From Sulfurisphaera javensis (GTDB lineage Archaea > Thermoproteota > Thermoprotei_A > Sulfolobales > Sulfolobaceae): a stretch of 64,000 bases of DNA. Where the stretch lies: positions 124,001 to 188,000 of the forward strand of contig NZ_AP031322.1 in the NCBI RefSeq assembly GCF_041154675.1. The letters are read 5' to 3'. Below are positions 22,498 through 33,006 of this stretch, piece after piece (position 1 is the first letter of the stretch; each line of letters begins with the position of its first letter). The notes beneath the pieces are model-generated. The model was given only the letters and a program-made list of their open reading frames with translations. It ran no database searches and was not told where the DNA came from. The translations under genes were made by a program, and so were the position numbers.

Positions 22498-23907
22498 ATG
22501 AATCCAATAATAAACGCATTGAAGAAATTAAGCGTTACAACAGTTAACATAATTGTAGTCCTCATATTCTTTATTATAACAGCAAAAATAACTAATCCTA
22601 CATTCTTCGGTGAAGTATCTATTATTCAACTCTTAGAAGTTATATCAACGTCATTCTTTGCATTGCTTAGTAGTCAAATAATCGTTAGAGAAGTAAGTTA
22701 CATGTATGCTAAAAAAGAGATAGATAAAAAATTCATAAGTACAGTTCTTCTTACTCCTTTATTTATATCTCCAGTATTTTTGGTTCTCTTATTTTTTCCG
22801 AATTACGTTAAGTTAGCAATACCTTATCTTGTTCTTTATCTTTATTCAAGTTACGCTGTAGGAATAATGCAAGGTTTGAATAGATATACAGAAGAAGCAA
22901 TTTCCGGTATTATCTTTCTTATAGTAAGGTGGATAATCTCTATTATTGCAGTTTTAAATCAAAATATTTACCTTTTCATAGCTATATGGACTGCTGGAGG
23001 AATATTTTCATCAGTTTTTGACTCTTTTGTAATAGTAAGGGCAATAGGAGGTTTTCAATTTTCTTTCGATTTTTCTATTTTCAAAAAAATTTTCAGAGAA
23101 GGAATTAATTTGTATCTCTCTAGAATATCAGGCTTTTTAAGCGGACAAGGCGATAGGGTTACTACGTCTTATCTTTTGGGTTCATATTATTTAGGAATAT
23201 ATCAATTTGCTGCTTTAATAGCTAACGCACCAAACATGATTATAAGCGGATTAACCGGAGTTTTACTTCCCTCAGCTTCATACTATAAAGCATTAAATAA
23301 GGACGAATTGATTATATCACGACTTTCATTTAAAGTAACAGCCTTTCTAACTTTTATCCTGGTAATACTCTCACTACCAATTGCTTATTATATTATACCT
23401 AGGCTTTTTCCTGCATATCAAAGTGGAATTGAAGCAATGGTAATTTTACTATTGGCTATTACGCTTCCTCAGCCAATAATTATACTAACGAATTTTTTAA
23501 TAGCATTTAAGAAAAGCTTAAGACCATTTCTTATTCTTTCCATAATTAATGCCTCTACTGTTCTTATTACTTCTTTTATACTTATTCCTAGAATAGGAAT
23601 AATGGGAGGTGCAATATCTCAGCTAATTACCTCAGTTATTTCTTCTGCCTTTACACTATATTACGTCTTGAGCAATAGAGTATTTCATCCTACTCTAAAA
23701 GAAATTGGAGTTCTTTCATTTATACCTTTAATTTTCATTTATGAACTATTTGTTGATCCACCATTCTTTGATATAATTCTATTATTCATAGTAATTCTAT
23801 TCTTTAAATTTACGAAAATATTTAGTGAACAAGAAAAAGACGTTATTTATCGTTTTCTTCCTTCACGTATCTCTTTTATAGGAAAAATCATGAAAATTCT
23901 TTTATAA
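22498..23907 (+). CDS. polysaccharide flippase, Wzx/MVF superfamily
   Basis: A 469-residue, very hydrophobic protein with about 12-14 membrane segments. It has features of polysaccharide-biosynthesis (PF01943/PF13440-type) flippases: an early ITAKITNPTFFGEVSIIQLL segment, SRISGFLSGQGDRVTTSYLL in the middle, and GIMGGAISQLITSVISS late. It would move lipid-linked oligosaccharides across the membrane for the glycan made by the neighbouring glycosyltransferases. It is divergent from the GT4 gene, with 55 bases between them. Confidence 0.88.
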   Translation: MNPIINALKKLSVTTVNIIVVLIFFIITAKITNPTFFGEVSIIQLLEVISTSFFALLSSQIIVREVSYMYAKKEIDKKFISTVLLTPLFISPVFLVLLFFPNYVKLAIPYLVLYLYSSYAVGIMQGLNRYTEEAISGIIFLIVRWIISIIAVLNQNIYLFIAIWTAGGIFSSVFDSFVIVRAIGGFQFSFDFSIFKKIFREGINLYLSRISGFLSGQGDRVTTSYLLGSYYLGIYQFAALIANAPNMIISGLTGVLLPSASYYKALNKDELIISRLSFKVTAFLTFILVILSLPIAYYIIPRLFPAYQSGIEAMVILLLAITLPQPIIILTNFLIAFKKSLRPFLILSIINASTVLITSFILIPRIGIMGGAISQLITSVISSAFTLYYVLSNRVFHPTLKEIGVLSFIPLIFIYELFVDPPFFDIILLFIVILFFKFTKIFSEQEKDVIYRFLPSRISFIGKIMKILL

Positions 23908-24000
23908 CCTTTGTAATATTTTCTCCGTAGAGTTCCAATTATGATTTTCAATGAACTTTAGAGCCTTGTATAATAAATTTAGATTTCTCACTTAATATTG
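23902..24000 (-). pseudogene. C-terminal scrap of a GT4 glycosyltransferase
   Basis: On the minus strand about 30 codons read LLYKALKFIENHNWNSTEKI then LQRL and a stop. This is the terminal helix typical of GT4 enzymes. The rest of the gene is absent, so it is a deletion remnant next to the flippase gene. Confidence 0.4.
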
Positions 24001-24065
24001 TAAAATTATGGGAATTGAAAATAACTTGAAGATAATTTTAATAATTACTAGTTATAGGGTAGTGT

Positions 24066-25112
24066 GTGACCAGTCCTCCATTTATCACTGTACTTATTAC
24101 TGCTCACGATAGAAGAGATTTTATATTTGATGCTATTAAATCTGTGATATCTCAAGATTTCCCCAGAGACAAATACGAGATCATCTTGGTAAAATATCAA
24201 ATAGATAATGAGGAGGAAATAGATAGAAAATTAGAAAGCATGAAGATTAGAGTAATAAATACTAATGAAAAAAGCTTAGGTGCTAAAATTGCTCTGGGTG
24301 CAGAAGAAGCTAAAGGAGAAATCATAGCATTTTTAGAGGATGATGATTTATTTTTAGATGGAAAATTAAATAGAATATATGAAGTATTCAAAGATAATGA
24401 AATAGGGTTTTATCATAATGAAATGAGATTTGTAAATATTAATAATGAAGAAATAAAGGGAGAAACTAATTTTAGGAAAAGAATGATTTCTAGATTTAAT
24501 ATATATTTTAAAAATGACTTAATGATAAAAGATGTAAGTTTTTGGGAAAAAATACCTCAATTATCTACATCTATTTTTGCATTTAATAATAGTTCTATAA
24601 GTATAAGGAGAAATGTAATATGCAATTTTAGAAAAGTTTACAAATTAAGCAAATATAATTATTCCATAGATCATATCCATTTTCTGCTAAGTTTAGAGTA
24701 CGGATATAAAAATGCTGTAGATAAGAAAACTTTTACCAATTATAGGGTTCATAGCTCCTCTACCATGAATAAAAAAGCTCAAAGCATTAATGAATATTTT
24801 GAGTATGCATTACATATAACAGAAAATCAGCTATATAATTTAGAATTAATAGAAAAATTTTATAAAGTAGAAAAAATTAATAAGTTATTAAATCTAATTA
24901 AAGAATGTATATATTTATCCATGCTGAATGAGGAGGATTTTTTAGGAGTGAAAACAGATATTAGAAAGAAGATATCTATTATACTTAATCTTATTTCAAA
25001 AAGTATGGACTATTTTTATTCTCCTGGCCAATTTCTTTCTTACTTATATATTCTTGCACCATTTTCAATCAGAAAATATATTTTTGAAAAATATATCATA
25101 AAAAAAATTTGA
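24066..25112 (+). CDS. GT2 family glycosyltransferase
   Basis: The 348-residue protein starts at GTG (24066) with TSPPFITVLITAHDRRDFIF and the IKSVISQDFPRDKYEIILVK segment of the GT2 fold. KGEIIAFLEDDDLFLDGKL (about 81-99) provides the DxD metal site. The C-terminal 120 residues are helical and may rest on the membrane. Base use is even more AT-rich than in its neighbours. Its acceptor is unknown; the context suggests the surface glycan. Confidence 0.85.
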   Translation: MTSPPFITVLITAHDRRDFIFDAIKSVISQDFPRDKYEIILVKYQIDNEEEIDRKLESMKIRVINTNEKSLGAKIALGAEEAKGEIIAFLEDDDLFLDGKLNRIYEVFKDNEIGFYHNEMRFVNINNEEIKGETNFRKRMISRFNIYFKNDLMIKDVSFWEKIPQLSTSIFAFNNSSISIRRNVICNFRKVYKLSKYNYSIDHIHFLLSLEYGYKNAVDKKTFTNYRVHSSSTMNKKAQSINEYFEYALHITENQLYNLELIEKFYKVEKINKLLNLIKECIYLSMLNEEDFLGVKTDIRKKISIILNLISKSMDYFYSPGQFLSYLYILAPFSIRKYIFEKYIIKKI

Positions 25113-25284
25113 TACTATTGCTTCCAATTCTTGATATCTATACGAAAATTAATTAATATAAATTAAAATATATTATTCAGAGAAGTTATTAGGTTTTAAG
25201 GAGGCTGAAAAGCTTTCTATAATAACCCTAACACCAACATTAATCCACAAAGAAAACCATAAGTATTACTTCAGTTAATACTTT

Positions 25285-26108
25285 TTACTTGTAGAATTTT
25301 TCATCGAATTTTTCTCGTTCGGACACTCTCATGTGATATTCTGGAAAAGATATGTTTATAGTAGTAGGTCTAAATACTCTAAGAGTTATTGAGTTTATGC
25401 TTCCATACCCAGATTTGTATAATTTACCATTAACGTAAACAGTATAATTAGCTGGAATTGAGGCAATAACTTGAAAAGATAAAGGTAAGACTATACCATT
25501 ATCGGGTCTTACTCCAACATACCCAATACTATCCCAAGGAATTCCGGTATTATACTTGATTAAGTATGTTGATGAATTAATTGTAATAGAGTAAATACAT
25601 ACGGTAGAATTGACATTACGAAACACTACAGTATAATTACCAGAATTAAAAGTAGGTAATGTACTCAAAACTGGATTCCATCCATTTAGTTTATCTAGCC
25701 ATAAAATTCCGCTCCACGCGACTAGTATCTCATAAGTACCTGGTTGACCATCAGGATCGGTTAGGCTAAAATTATTGCCATAAAGAACGATACCAGGATT
25801 TGCACCACCTATCCTTTCTCCGTAAAATGATACAATTATTTGCGTGGTATTACTAGCATTAATCTTATCTATCATCCAATATAATCCAAATCCTTGATAG
25901 GCTGTTTTCCCAGACATGTTTACAATTTTTGTTCCTGGAGTTATGTATTGAAAGTGTGTTGAGTTAAGTACTGATGATAAGAGTCCGAAGTTATTGTAAA
26001 GTTTTGTCCTATCATTACGGTCTTTGGATATGAGATGTATATTGTGTAACTAAAGGTTAATGGGGAAATAATTGTTATCATAAGGATAAGGATTAGCAAT
26101 ATTTTCAT
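25285..26108 (-). pseudogene. secreted protein, paralogue of the gene at 29.2-30.1 kb, frameshifted and with altered C-terminus
   Basis: From an ATG at 26108 (or 26114) the frame encodes a signal peptide (MKILLILILMITIISPLTFS) and YTIYISYPKTVMIGQNFTIT, then loses frame by one missing T at about 25990. The next frame carries FGLLSSVLNSTHFQYITPGT and an open 210-residue part (25285-25917) with NFSLTDPDGQPGTYEIL and many glycosylation sequons. The final membrane anchor of the paralogue is missing; the frame ends in EREKFDEKFYK instead. The protein was probably exported and glycosylated. Function unknown. Confidence 0.65.
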
Positions 26109-26114
26109 TAGCAT

Positions 26115-26725
26115 AGGAGTTCTAGTTTCTTGTATTTTATAAAATTTATGAATAGTCTAAGGGGGAAATTTGTAGCCATGATATTCTCTTCATAATTTAA
26201 CCATAATACAAAAAAGGAACTCATAAATAGAGATTTTTAACTACATGAATAAATATTTCTATTTATACTATTTTTTTCCTATAATTATAAAATTACCATA
26301 TATTCAAAATAATTAAAAGTGAAAAACAATAAGTTAAGAGTTATTTACAGTATAATATTTTTCTAAGATTAATTTAAAATCTATTAGTTATTCTCTATTA
26401 CGAATTTAATCAGACCTCTTTATTTCTTATTATTCAATTTTTAGGTTAATCTAGAAAAAATCATCTGAGTCATAAACATAATGATAAATTGGATATTGTT
26501 CCGTCTACATAAAAATTATCTAAAATTTTGTAGTTATAGGTGTACTGTAATCGTGAAGATATAAATTATTTCTAGAATATTTTTGCAAACTAATTAAAAT
26601 CTTTTCTTTCAATCTTCATATAGAGAGCATAAATATATTAATTTTATACCTAAGTGACGACGTTATGAGCACACTCCATTCAGATTTCGTTAACTTTATA
26701 TTCTAGCCTTAAGGCTTTTTAAGTA
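26115..26725. other. AT-rich intergenic region
   Basis: About 610 bases with no supportable gene. Short A/T runs around 26560-26710 could hold the promoter of the methyltransferase at 26726, but no unambiguous TATA box or RNA element could be assigned. Confidence 0.4.
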
Positions 26726-27451
26726 ATGGAACGAGACCCAATAAAAGATTTTTACAAAACTCATTATGCAAAAATTATGCTTACTAATCACATGAGACAT
26801 AGAATTAGTTTAACACTCGATAGTATCAAAAAATTTTCTTCATCTTTCGATAATATCCTAGAAATAGGTTGCGGAACTGGTGAGAACTTAGCCTTTTATA
26901 AAGATCAGTTTAAATTTAAAAATGCATATTGTATAGAAATTTCTGAAGAAGCTTATAATTCAATCAAAGAGAAAGGAATTATGCCTTTTATAAAAGATGT
27001 AAACAAAGATGATATACCGCTTGATAATAATATAATAGACGTAGTTATATTTCAAGAAGTAATAGAACACTTATACAACTCAGATTTAGTAATGAAAGAG
27101 ATATATAGGGTTCTTAGGAAAAACGGAATTTTAATACTTAGCACTCCAAATCTTTCATCATGGATAAATAGGCTAGTGTTACTGTTTGGTTATCAACCCT
27201 TCTCTCATGATGTATCTTTTATTGCTGGTTTTGGTAGAATAAAATTTAAAGAACAAACCAATGGTCATATTAAATCTTTCACTTTGAAAGCTATGAAAGA
27301 GTACCTAACCTACTTTGGATATAATATACTTGAAGTTAAAGGGGTAGAAGCTGATGGAGCAGGTAATAAACTTATAGAGACATTAGATAAATTTTTCTCT
27401 CACTTCCCTTCATTAGCTCCACATATGTTTATCGTAGCTAGAAAACAGTAA
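26726..27451 (+). CDS. class I SAM-dependent methyltransferase
   Basis: The 241-residue protein has motif I ILEIGCGTGENLAFYKDQ (about 39-56), an acidic NAYCIEIS strand, and the post-I segment DVVIFQEVIEHLYNSDLVMK, followed by ILSTPNLSSWINRL. It is a UbiE/Methyltransf_11-type enzyme. The substrate may be a sugar or lipid carrier, given the glycan context, but this is inference. The gene is followed directly by a GT4 fragment. Confidence 0.85.
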   Translation: MERDPIKDFYKTHYAKIMLTNHMRHRISLTLDSIKKFSSSFDNILEIGCGTGENLAFYKDQFKFKNAYCIEISEEAYNSIKEKGIMPFIKDVNKDDIPLDNNIIDVVIFQEVIEHLYNSDLVMKEIYRVLRKNGILILSTPNLSSWINRLVLLFGYQPFSHDVSFIAGFGRIKFKEQTNGHIKSFTLKAMKEYLTYFGYNILEVKGVEADGAGNKLIETLDKFFSHFPSLAPHMFIVARKQ

Positions 27452-28082
27452 TTTTAACTTAACAAATTTAGCTTATAGTAATGGTAATGCTTTTGACAAA
27501 AAGTTATTAGAATATAGGACAAAATCAAAAGAAGACTATGTAGTCTTTTATGCTAGGTTATATAAAATTAAAGGACTTCTGGAAATACCTTATATTTTAA
27601 GGAAAATTAAAGATAAGGTAAAAGACGTTAAACTTTATATTTTTGGAAAGTTTTGGGACGAGGAGGATAAAAATAAATTTTTTAAGTTACTTAAAGTTTT
27701 TAACCTAGAAGATAACATAGAATATTTAGGATTTATATCTAAAGAGGAAAAATATAAGTTAGTTAGTAGAGCTAGAGCTTTAATATATCCTACTCATATT
27801 GATTCTTTCTCCCTAGTCATTTTAGAGTCTTTAGCTCTTGGAACACCAGTAATCTCTTATAATTTACCCGGACCTTATAGTGTATATAAAGATTTACCGA
27901 CTGTAAAGTTTGTAAAAGAATTTGACATTAAAGGAATGGCTGAAGAAACCATAAAAATTCTAAAAATGAAAGACGAAGAGTACTTTAACTTAATATACAA
28001 TGATAAAGTAAACGAGTTTCTGGAATTACATAAGGGATGGGATAAGGTAGGAGCAGAAATATATCATTATCTAAATTCTTAA
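27443..28082 (+). pseudogene. GT4 glycosyltransferase lacking its N-terminal half
   Basis: An open frame of about 210 codons with no usable start codon begins just after the methyltransferase stop. It encodes only the donor-binding half of a GT4 enzyme: YVVFYARLYKIKGLLEIPYI, LYIFGKFWDEEDK, YLGFISKEEKYKL, RARALIYPTHIDSFSLVILE and LALGTPVISYNLPG, ending HYLNS. The N-terminal acceptor half is missing. The deletion joined the methyltransferase to the fragment. Confidence 0.75.
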
Positions 28083-28139
28083 AATTTTATGCTACCGAGT
28101 GTGTAAGACAATTTCTTTATATTATATGTAAGATTGTAT

Positions 28140-28790
28140 ATTAAGAAGTATGTATTGAACCACGATGTTATACATTGCTTACTTGAATTCCATGGGAAGT
28201 GATAATCCATAATTGAAAGCCTATGTTTAACACTCCTAAACATTTGCTCAATCAAATTCCGTAACCCGAAAATTACATGATCGTGGTTTATACCAAGCCT
28301 TTATAAGAAATTGTATGCTGGTAAACCATCGTATAATCATCAAGTTCCTTACCTAAAGTCTTAATTTCAATGTTTCTAACATAGATAAACATAATTATTA
28401 CATCTAAACCACTCCTAACCTCAGTCAACATAAAATAAACAATAATACCAGTTTTAACATCCTTGACGGCCTACTAAATATACATCCTTCCCCTAACAAG
28501 AAGAATCTTAGTCTCATCAACAGCATAAAACCAGACAACTGAAGAGAAGAGAAAGAAAAGCTACCACCCAACCTACTCTAATAATAATGTAACGTACTCT
28601 TAGGAATCCTAAACCTCCTCAAGGATAATATCAAGTAGTATGAAGCTTAAACCCTTAGCAATAATCCTCAAATCCAAAAACCTAGGAGGAAAAACCCTAT
28701 TAAAAACCAAAAAATAACTTGAGGCAAGAGGGGAACAGTCAACTTAAAACTAGTCATTTATGTTCCCCAGAAATACCCTTCTTGTCCCAC
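28140..28790 (-). pseudogene. degraded IS6-like transposase
   Basis: Segments in different minus-strand frames read VDETKILLVRGR, VKTGIIVYFMLTEVRSGLDV, LGKELDDYT, and NHDHVIFGLRNLIEQMFRSV then KHRLSIMDYHFPWNSS. This is the order expected for an archaeal IS6-type DDE transposase (catalytic D of VDET, then D, then E of LIEQ). Many stops and indels show that it is dead. Confidence 0.6.
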
Positions 28791-28869
28791 TATAAAGTAT
28801 TACCACAAAAAATTTCTAACAATTTATCAAAATTATTGGACACACTCGTTTGTGAAAGTTATTTCAGAT

Positions 28870-29155
28870 AATATTATGCGCCGATACTAAACTATAACTT
28901 AAAATTTCTAAGTTATTTTGGTGATTACTTTGAGAATCTAGAATTTTAAGAATTAATAGATATTAAATACATTTCAAAAATTGTATTTATTTTACTTAAA
29001 AATTATCTATCTCAAACGAAAAAATTTAGAGGACCTAAATACTTAGTAACTGTTATAGTAAATATTTGAACATAATCTACTAAATGTAAATACAATCTCT
29101 GATTTGATATTATCACCTTAATAAGTAGAGAATACCAAATGAAAGCAATACATGA
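28870..29155. other. intergenic stretch
   Basis: About 285 AT-rich bases between the dead IS and a broken secreted-protein gene. Nothing recognisable. Confidence 0.4.
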
Positions 29156-30093
29156 TTATGTTTTCTTTTTTACTTTTGTCGATTCTCTCCAAATGGATAA
29201 TCCTATAACTATTATAGTAATAACTATTAAAGCCACTTGAGTAATAGGGAATTTCATTTGGATATTAGCATTATCACTAGGAGATATTGTAACTATCTTA
29301 TATACATGATATTGTGGGAACGTTATATTTACTGTAGTGGTAGAGTAAACTCTTAATGTAATATTTGACATACCATTAGTAAAGCCAGACGTGTAATATT
29401 TACCATTAATATATATGACATATTTACTAGAGATAGCTCCTTTTTCAATAAAAGACAATGGTAATATAGTATCTGTATCTGTACGAATTCCCACGTAACC
29501 TATACTATTCCAAGGTATTCCAGTATTATATTTGATAAGGTATTCAGTTGAATTAACATAAATTGAGTAAACACAAACCGAAGAATTCACTTTTTTAAAC
29601 AAAACAGTATAATTTCCAGAGTAAAAACTCGGTAATGTTGATATTACTGAATACCAACCATTTAGTTTAACTAACCATAATATACCACGCCATGAAGTTA
29701 GAATTTCATAAGTACCAGGTTGGCCATCTGGTTGAGTCAAACTAAAATTATAACTATAAAGTACTATGCCGGGGCACCAGTAAGGGTTCCTACTACTGTG
29801 CCTATGAATGTTACAATTAATTCACTAGAATTACTTACGTTTACCTTGTCAGCTAGCCAATATTCTAGAAATCCTTCATATGCTGTCTTTCCCGAGACGT
29901 TAACTATCTTCGTTCCGGGTGTCATAAATTGAAAGTTTGTTGAATTTATTACTGTAGAAAGAAGACCGAAAGTTATTGTAAAATTTTGACCAATATAAAC
30001 ACTTTTTGGATATGAAACGTAAATTGCATAAGCTGATGTTATTGGAGTAATCGCAATAATAATAAGCAAGAGAATTAGAACAATTTTTTCCAT
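29156..30093 (-). pseudogene. secreted, membrane-anchored protein (paralogue of 25.3 kb gene), frameshifted
   Basis: From the ATG at 30093 a signal peptide (MEKIVLILLLIIIAITPITS) is followed by YAIYVSYPKSVYIGQNFTIT and GTKIVNVSGKTAYEGFLEYW. At about 29765-29800 the frame changes, and the next frame reads CPGIVLYSYNFSLTQPDGQP, KYNTGIPWNSIGYVGIRTDT and a C-terminal membrane helix (ITQVALIVITIIVIGLSIW) with a Lys-rich tail. Rejoined, it is an exported protein of about 310 residues anchored by its C-terminus. It is clearly homologous to the broken gene at 25.3 kb. Function unknown. Confidence 0.7.
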
Positions 30094-30114
30094 GAATAGT
30101 AAAGTAACTCTCAA

Positions 30115-31024
30115 CTTTTAAAATTTATCAGAAAATTGGATTTACTCTCATTGTTAAATTTATCGGCTACTTGGTGTTATTGATGATCCAGTAATTAGTA
30201 AGTTCAAAAAGAAGGTAAGAATAGAATCACCTTTTATAGTAAATACGAAAAGGAAGTAGAAATTTTAGTTAATAAACTGAAAAGTTACGGTTTTAAAAGC
30301 ATAAGAATTTATAAGTATAATTGTGGAGTTTATGATTCACATTACCATGGAATATTAGAGGGGTTTGAGTCTCATCGAATTTCTATTTATTCTCTACTTC
30401 TGGATTTCATCGAAGTCGCGGATTAAACAGTTTCTAGCAAGACTAAGGCTGAAATATACAAGAAAACAGCAAAGAAAACTTTGAAAGAGTTAGGAGAAGG
30501 AGAGTTATAAGGTTTTGTGATGATTTGTGCTTCCAATTCTTGTTCATAAGGTTAAATAGCTAGCAGATTATTATTTCATATAGATTTCTATATGTAGTCA
30601 AAAATTTATCCAGAGGCATTTCACATAAAGATTGAGTGTAAATAAATTTGGTTAAAAAGGGAAGATGAAAGAGACGCTTACTATAAATATGAATTTTAAC
30701 AAAATAATATTAATTAAGCAATTAGAGTAAGATATAAAAAGTAATCAAGAAATAAAAGGTAGATAAGAATTAGAGAGAAGGAAAAACTGAGGAAGAATGC
30801 ACTATAAATACGTATATTCTTTGACAATTTACTAAAAAGATTAAGGAACAAGGGGAAACGTTACATATTGAGTGAACTGATTAGTTTATGATTTTCTAAG
30901 CTAGACTAAGGTCACGAGCTAGTTTTTTCTTAAAAAGAACTGAGTTTTAAAATAATGTTGATGTTAAACTGTTTATGGTAACAAATTTTCGTCTTTATAT
31001 ATCTAACTGCTAAAATAGAAAAGT
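30115..31024. other. gene debris without an intact gene
   Basis: About 900 bases. A plus-strand open stretch at about 30225-30425 (YSKYEKEVEILVNKLKSYGF then KSIRIYKYNCGVYDSHYHGI) looks like genuine former coding sequence, but it has no start and stops quickly. The remainder shows nothing recognisable. Confidence 0.35.
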
Positions 31025-32464
31025 CTAAGGAATATTATTTAAAATTCTACTTAAACCATTACCGCCTGGATAAACATTATCAATGAAAATTATTCCATTC
31101 ATGTTAAGAGTATGGGAAATTTGATATAGAGATGCAACTATCATTTTCCTAGGCCTAAATATACACTGATAAGGTTTTATTTGTGTATCTATTTGGCTTT
31201 GCCAGTACTGGAATTCCCAATTTTTACATTCAATAATTGTCTCAACATTTAGTGAAGAGTTCATTAGGTCATTACAGTCTTTTACTCCCTTTAAGATCAC
31301 AATATCTGGCCTTAATGGTGTTCTTTGACTTATATTAATACATTGAGATGCCCGTTGACGAAAGCTATCAAGCCATGATGGTCTATGACGATACCATAAA
31401 ATCCCTCCACACATAGTACTTTCTTCCATGTCAAATTCGTACCAGAGTGAATAAATTTCATTCTCGTATTCAAATACTCCAATTGGAATATAAGGACTTT
31501 GAGAAAAATTTAAGGAATATTGCCTTAACATTCCTTGGTTTGCTAAATAACGTAATATTTCTAAAGTTATCCAAACTTGGTGGATTTCTTTTGTCAGTAC
31601 TTCTAATGAATTCTGCCTAGTATTAGAACTATCTGGAATTAAGTATGAAAGAGGAAAATTAGTATTATAATTAATTTGTCTTTCTGACAATGGAGGTAAT
31701 TTATAAAACATATTGGAATTAGATAAAGATAAAAAGAAATTTAGTAAGTTTACTATATTTCTAATCATGGGTAAGTAATAAGTGTTCCACTCGTTTTTTA
31801 CAAACAATTTCTCTCGTGTAGTTAGCCATGTGAAATTAAAATTGTTAAGATAAGAAATTGGGACTTGTTGATAATTTCTATATAAAGGGCTAACCAAGAG
31901 TTCCTCAGCGGGGTATACGTATATATCTCTAAACAATCCACTATTTGAAGCATTAACTTCAATTACTCTTTTTCCATAAATCCTCTTCAAGTCTACGATG
32001 TAAGTAATATTGGTACCATTTCTAGTTGAGGAAATTGCAAAACGTGATATATGATACAATGAATTGCCATCAATAACAAAGTGGTAATTACTTGATTTTG
32101 AAATTCCTTGATGAGATTCAAATACCTCGACCTTTAATACTGGCAGTATTTGTAATAATTGTTTGAAACTAGATATTACTCCTATCACACTATTTTTGGA
32201 GTCATACAAATTATACAATATCCATTTAATAATTTCAAATAATCTTATTAACTGATTTTTATTATCATCATAAATATTATAAATGTGCAAAGCTATTTGT
32301 TGAGGTAAGTATTGAGATATAATTTGGTATATAGGAACTAAACTAAATGGTTGCTCAATTTGCTTCAATAAAGATTCTATTTGATTTAAGGAAATATTAT
32401 TATTGTAAAGTTGTATTGCAAATTGAGTTGCTAAATCAAATTCATTAGGTATTCCGAAAGACAC
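31025..32464 (-). CDS. McrC-like protein with C-terminal PD-(D/E)XK nuclease motif
   Basis: The 479-residue protein ends in a region with RPDIVILKG (D at about 387), then VETIIECKNW (E413, K415) and FRPRKMIVAS. This matches the PD-(D/E)XK pattern of McrC/DUF2357-type restriction proteins. The first 370 residues are helical and Tyr/Asn-rich, with no recognised domain. No McrB GTPase is next to it, so it is an orphan or a different nuclease; McrC assignment is from motif layout only. A 63-codon frame just upstream overlaps its start by 20 bases. Confidence 0.65.
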   Translation of the reverse strand: MSFGIPNEFDLATQFAIQLYNNNISLNQIESLLKQIEQPFSLVPIYQIISQYLPQQIALHIYNIYDDNKNQLIRLFEIIKWILYNLYDSKNSVIGVISSFKQLLQILPVLKVEVFESHQGISKSSNYHFVIDGNSLYHISRFAISSTRNGTNITYIVDLKRIYGKRVIEVNASNSGLFRDIYVYPAEELLVSPLYRNYQQVPISYLNNFNFTWLTTREKLFVKNEWNTYYLPMIRNIVNLLNFFLSLSNSNMFYKLPPLSERQINYNTNFPLSYLIPDSSNTRQNSLEVLTKEIHQVWITLEILRYLANQGMLRQYSLNFSQSPYIPIGVFEYENEIYSLWYEFDMEESTMCGGILWYRHRPSWLDSFRQRASQCINISQRTPLRPDIVILKGVKDCNDLMNSSLNVETIIECKNWEFQYWQSQIDTQIKPYQCIFRPRKMIVASLYQISHTLNMNGIIFIDNVYPGGNGLSRILNNIP

Positions 32465-32636
32465 AATACATATTTATTAAATACAATATATATTTTTTTA
32501 TTACTTGTTTAAGTTTCTGAGTACGTGAAAGAATAGTATATAAAAATAATTTTCTCATGTTTTCATCTTCATTTTTTAAATTGTTTCCAATACATTGCAA
32601 AATGTTATTATTTTCCTTAGAGAAACAATTTTCCAT
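32445..32636 (-). CDS. small hypothetical protein upstream of the nuclease-like gene
   Basis: A 63-residue, Lys/Asn-rich frame (MENCFSKENNNILQCIGNNL onward) overlapping the start of the McrC-like gene by 20 bases. The coupling makes it a candidate partner, but its composition is typical of random AT-rich DNA, so I am unsure it is real. Nothing recognised. Confidence 0.3.
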   Translation of the reverse strand: MENCFSKENNNILQCIGNNLKNEDENMRKLFLYTILSRTQKLKQVIKKYILYLINMYCVFRNT

Positions 32637-33006
32637 TATATCTAAGGGGAGAGTCTTTTTAGCTATTTCAAGAATTAAAGAAAGTGATTTGCAATTGCCT
32701 TGAAGAAATGCTGTTACTATAAGTTATCTTTGGATTTGAAGTACCAAAATACAACTCCTTTAGATACATTATTATTGATAGAATAAAAATGAATTAAAAT
32801 CGATAGTCTACAAATACTACACACAGCATAGAGATATCAATTTTATCCTTTATTATTAAAATAATCAGTATTCCTACAAAAAAATTAGACTATCTTTCTC
32901 CTTTTTTAATTAACATACGATATTTAGAAGTTTTTAATGAAAAGTTTTCAGAAATAAAAAAGAAAGAATATAAGAATTTACAATTAAAATAAAATAAAAA
33001 AGAAAT
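32637..33006. other. intergenic region with a short duplicated gene fragment
   Basis: No gene seen. At 32698-32719 the 20-odd bases starting CCTTGAAGAAATGCTGTTAC also occur inside the membrane protein gene at 37465-37486. This small copied patch suggests an old recombination or a decayed paralogue. Confidence 0.4.
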
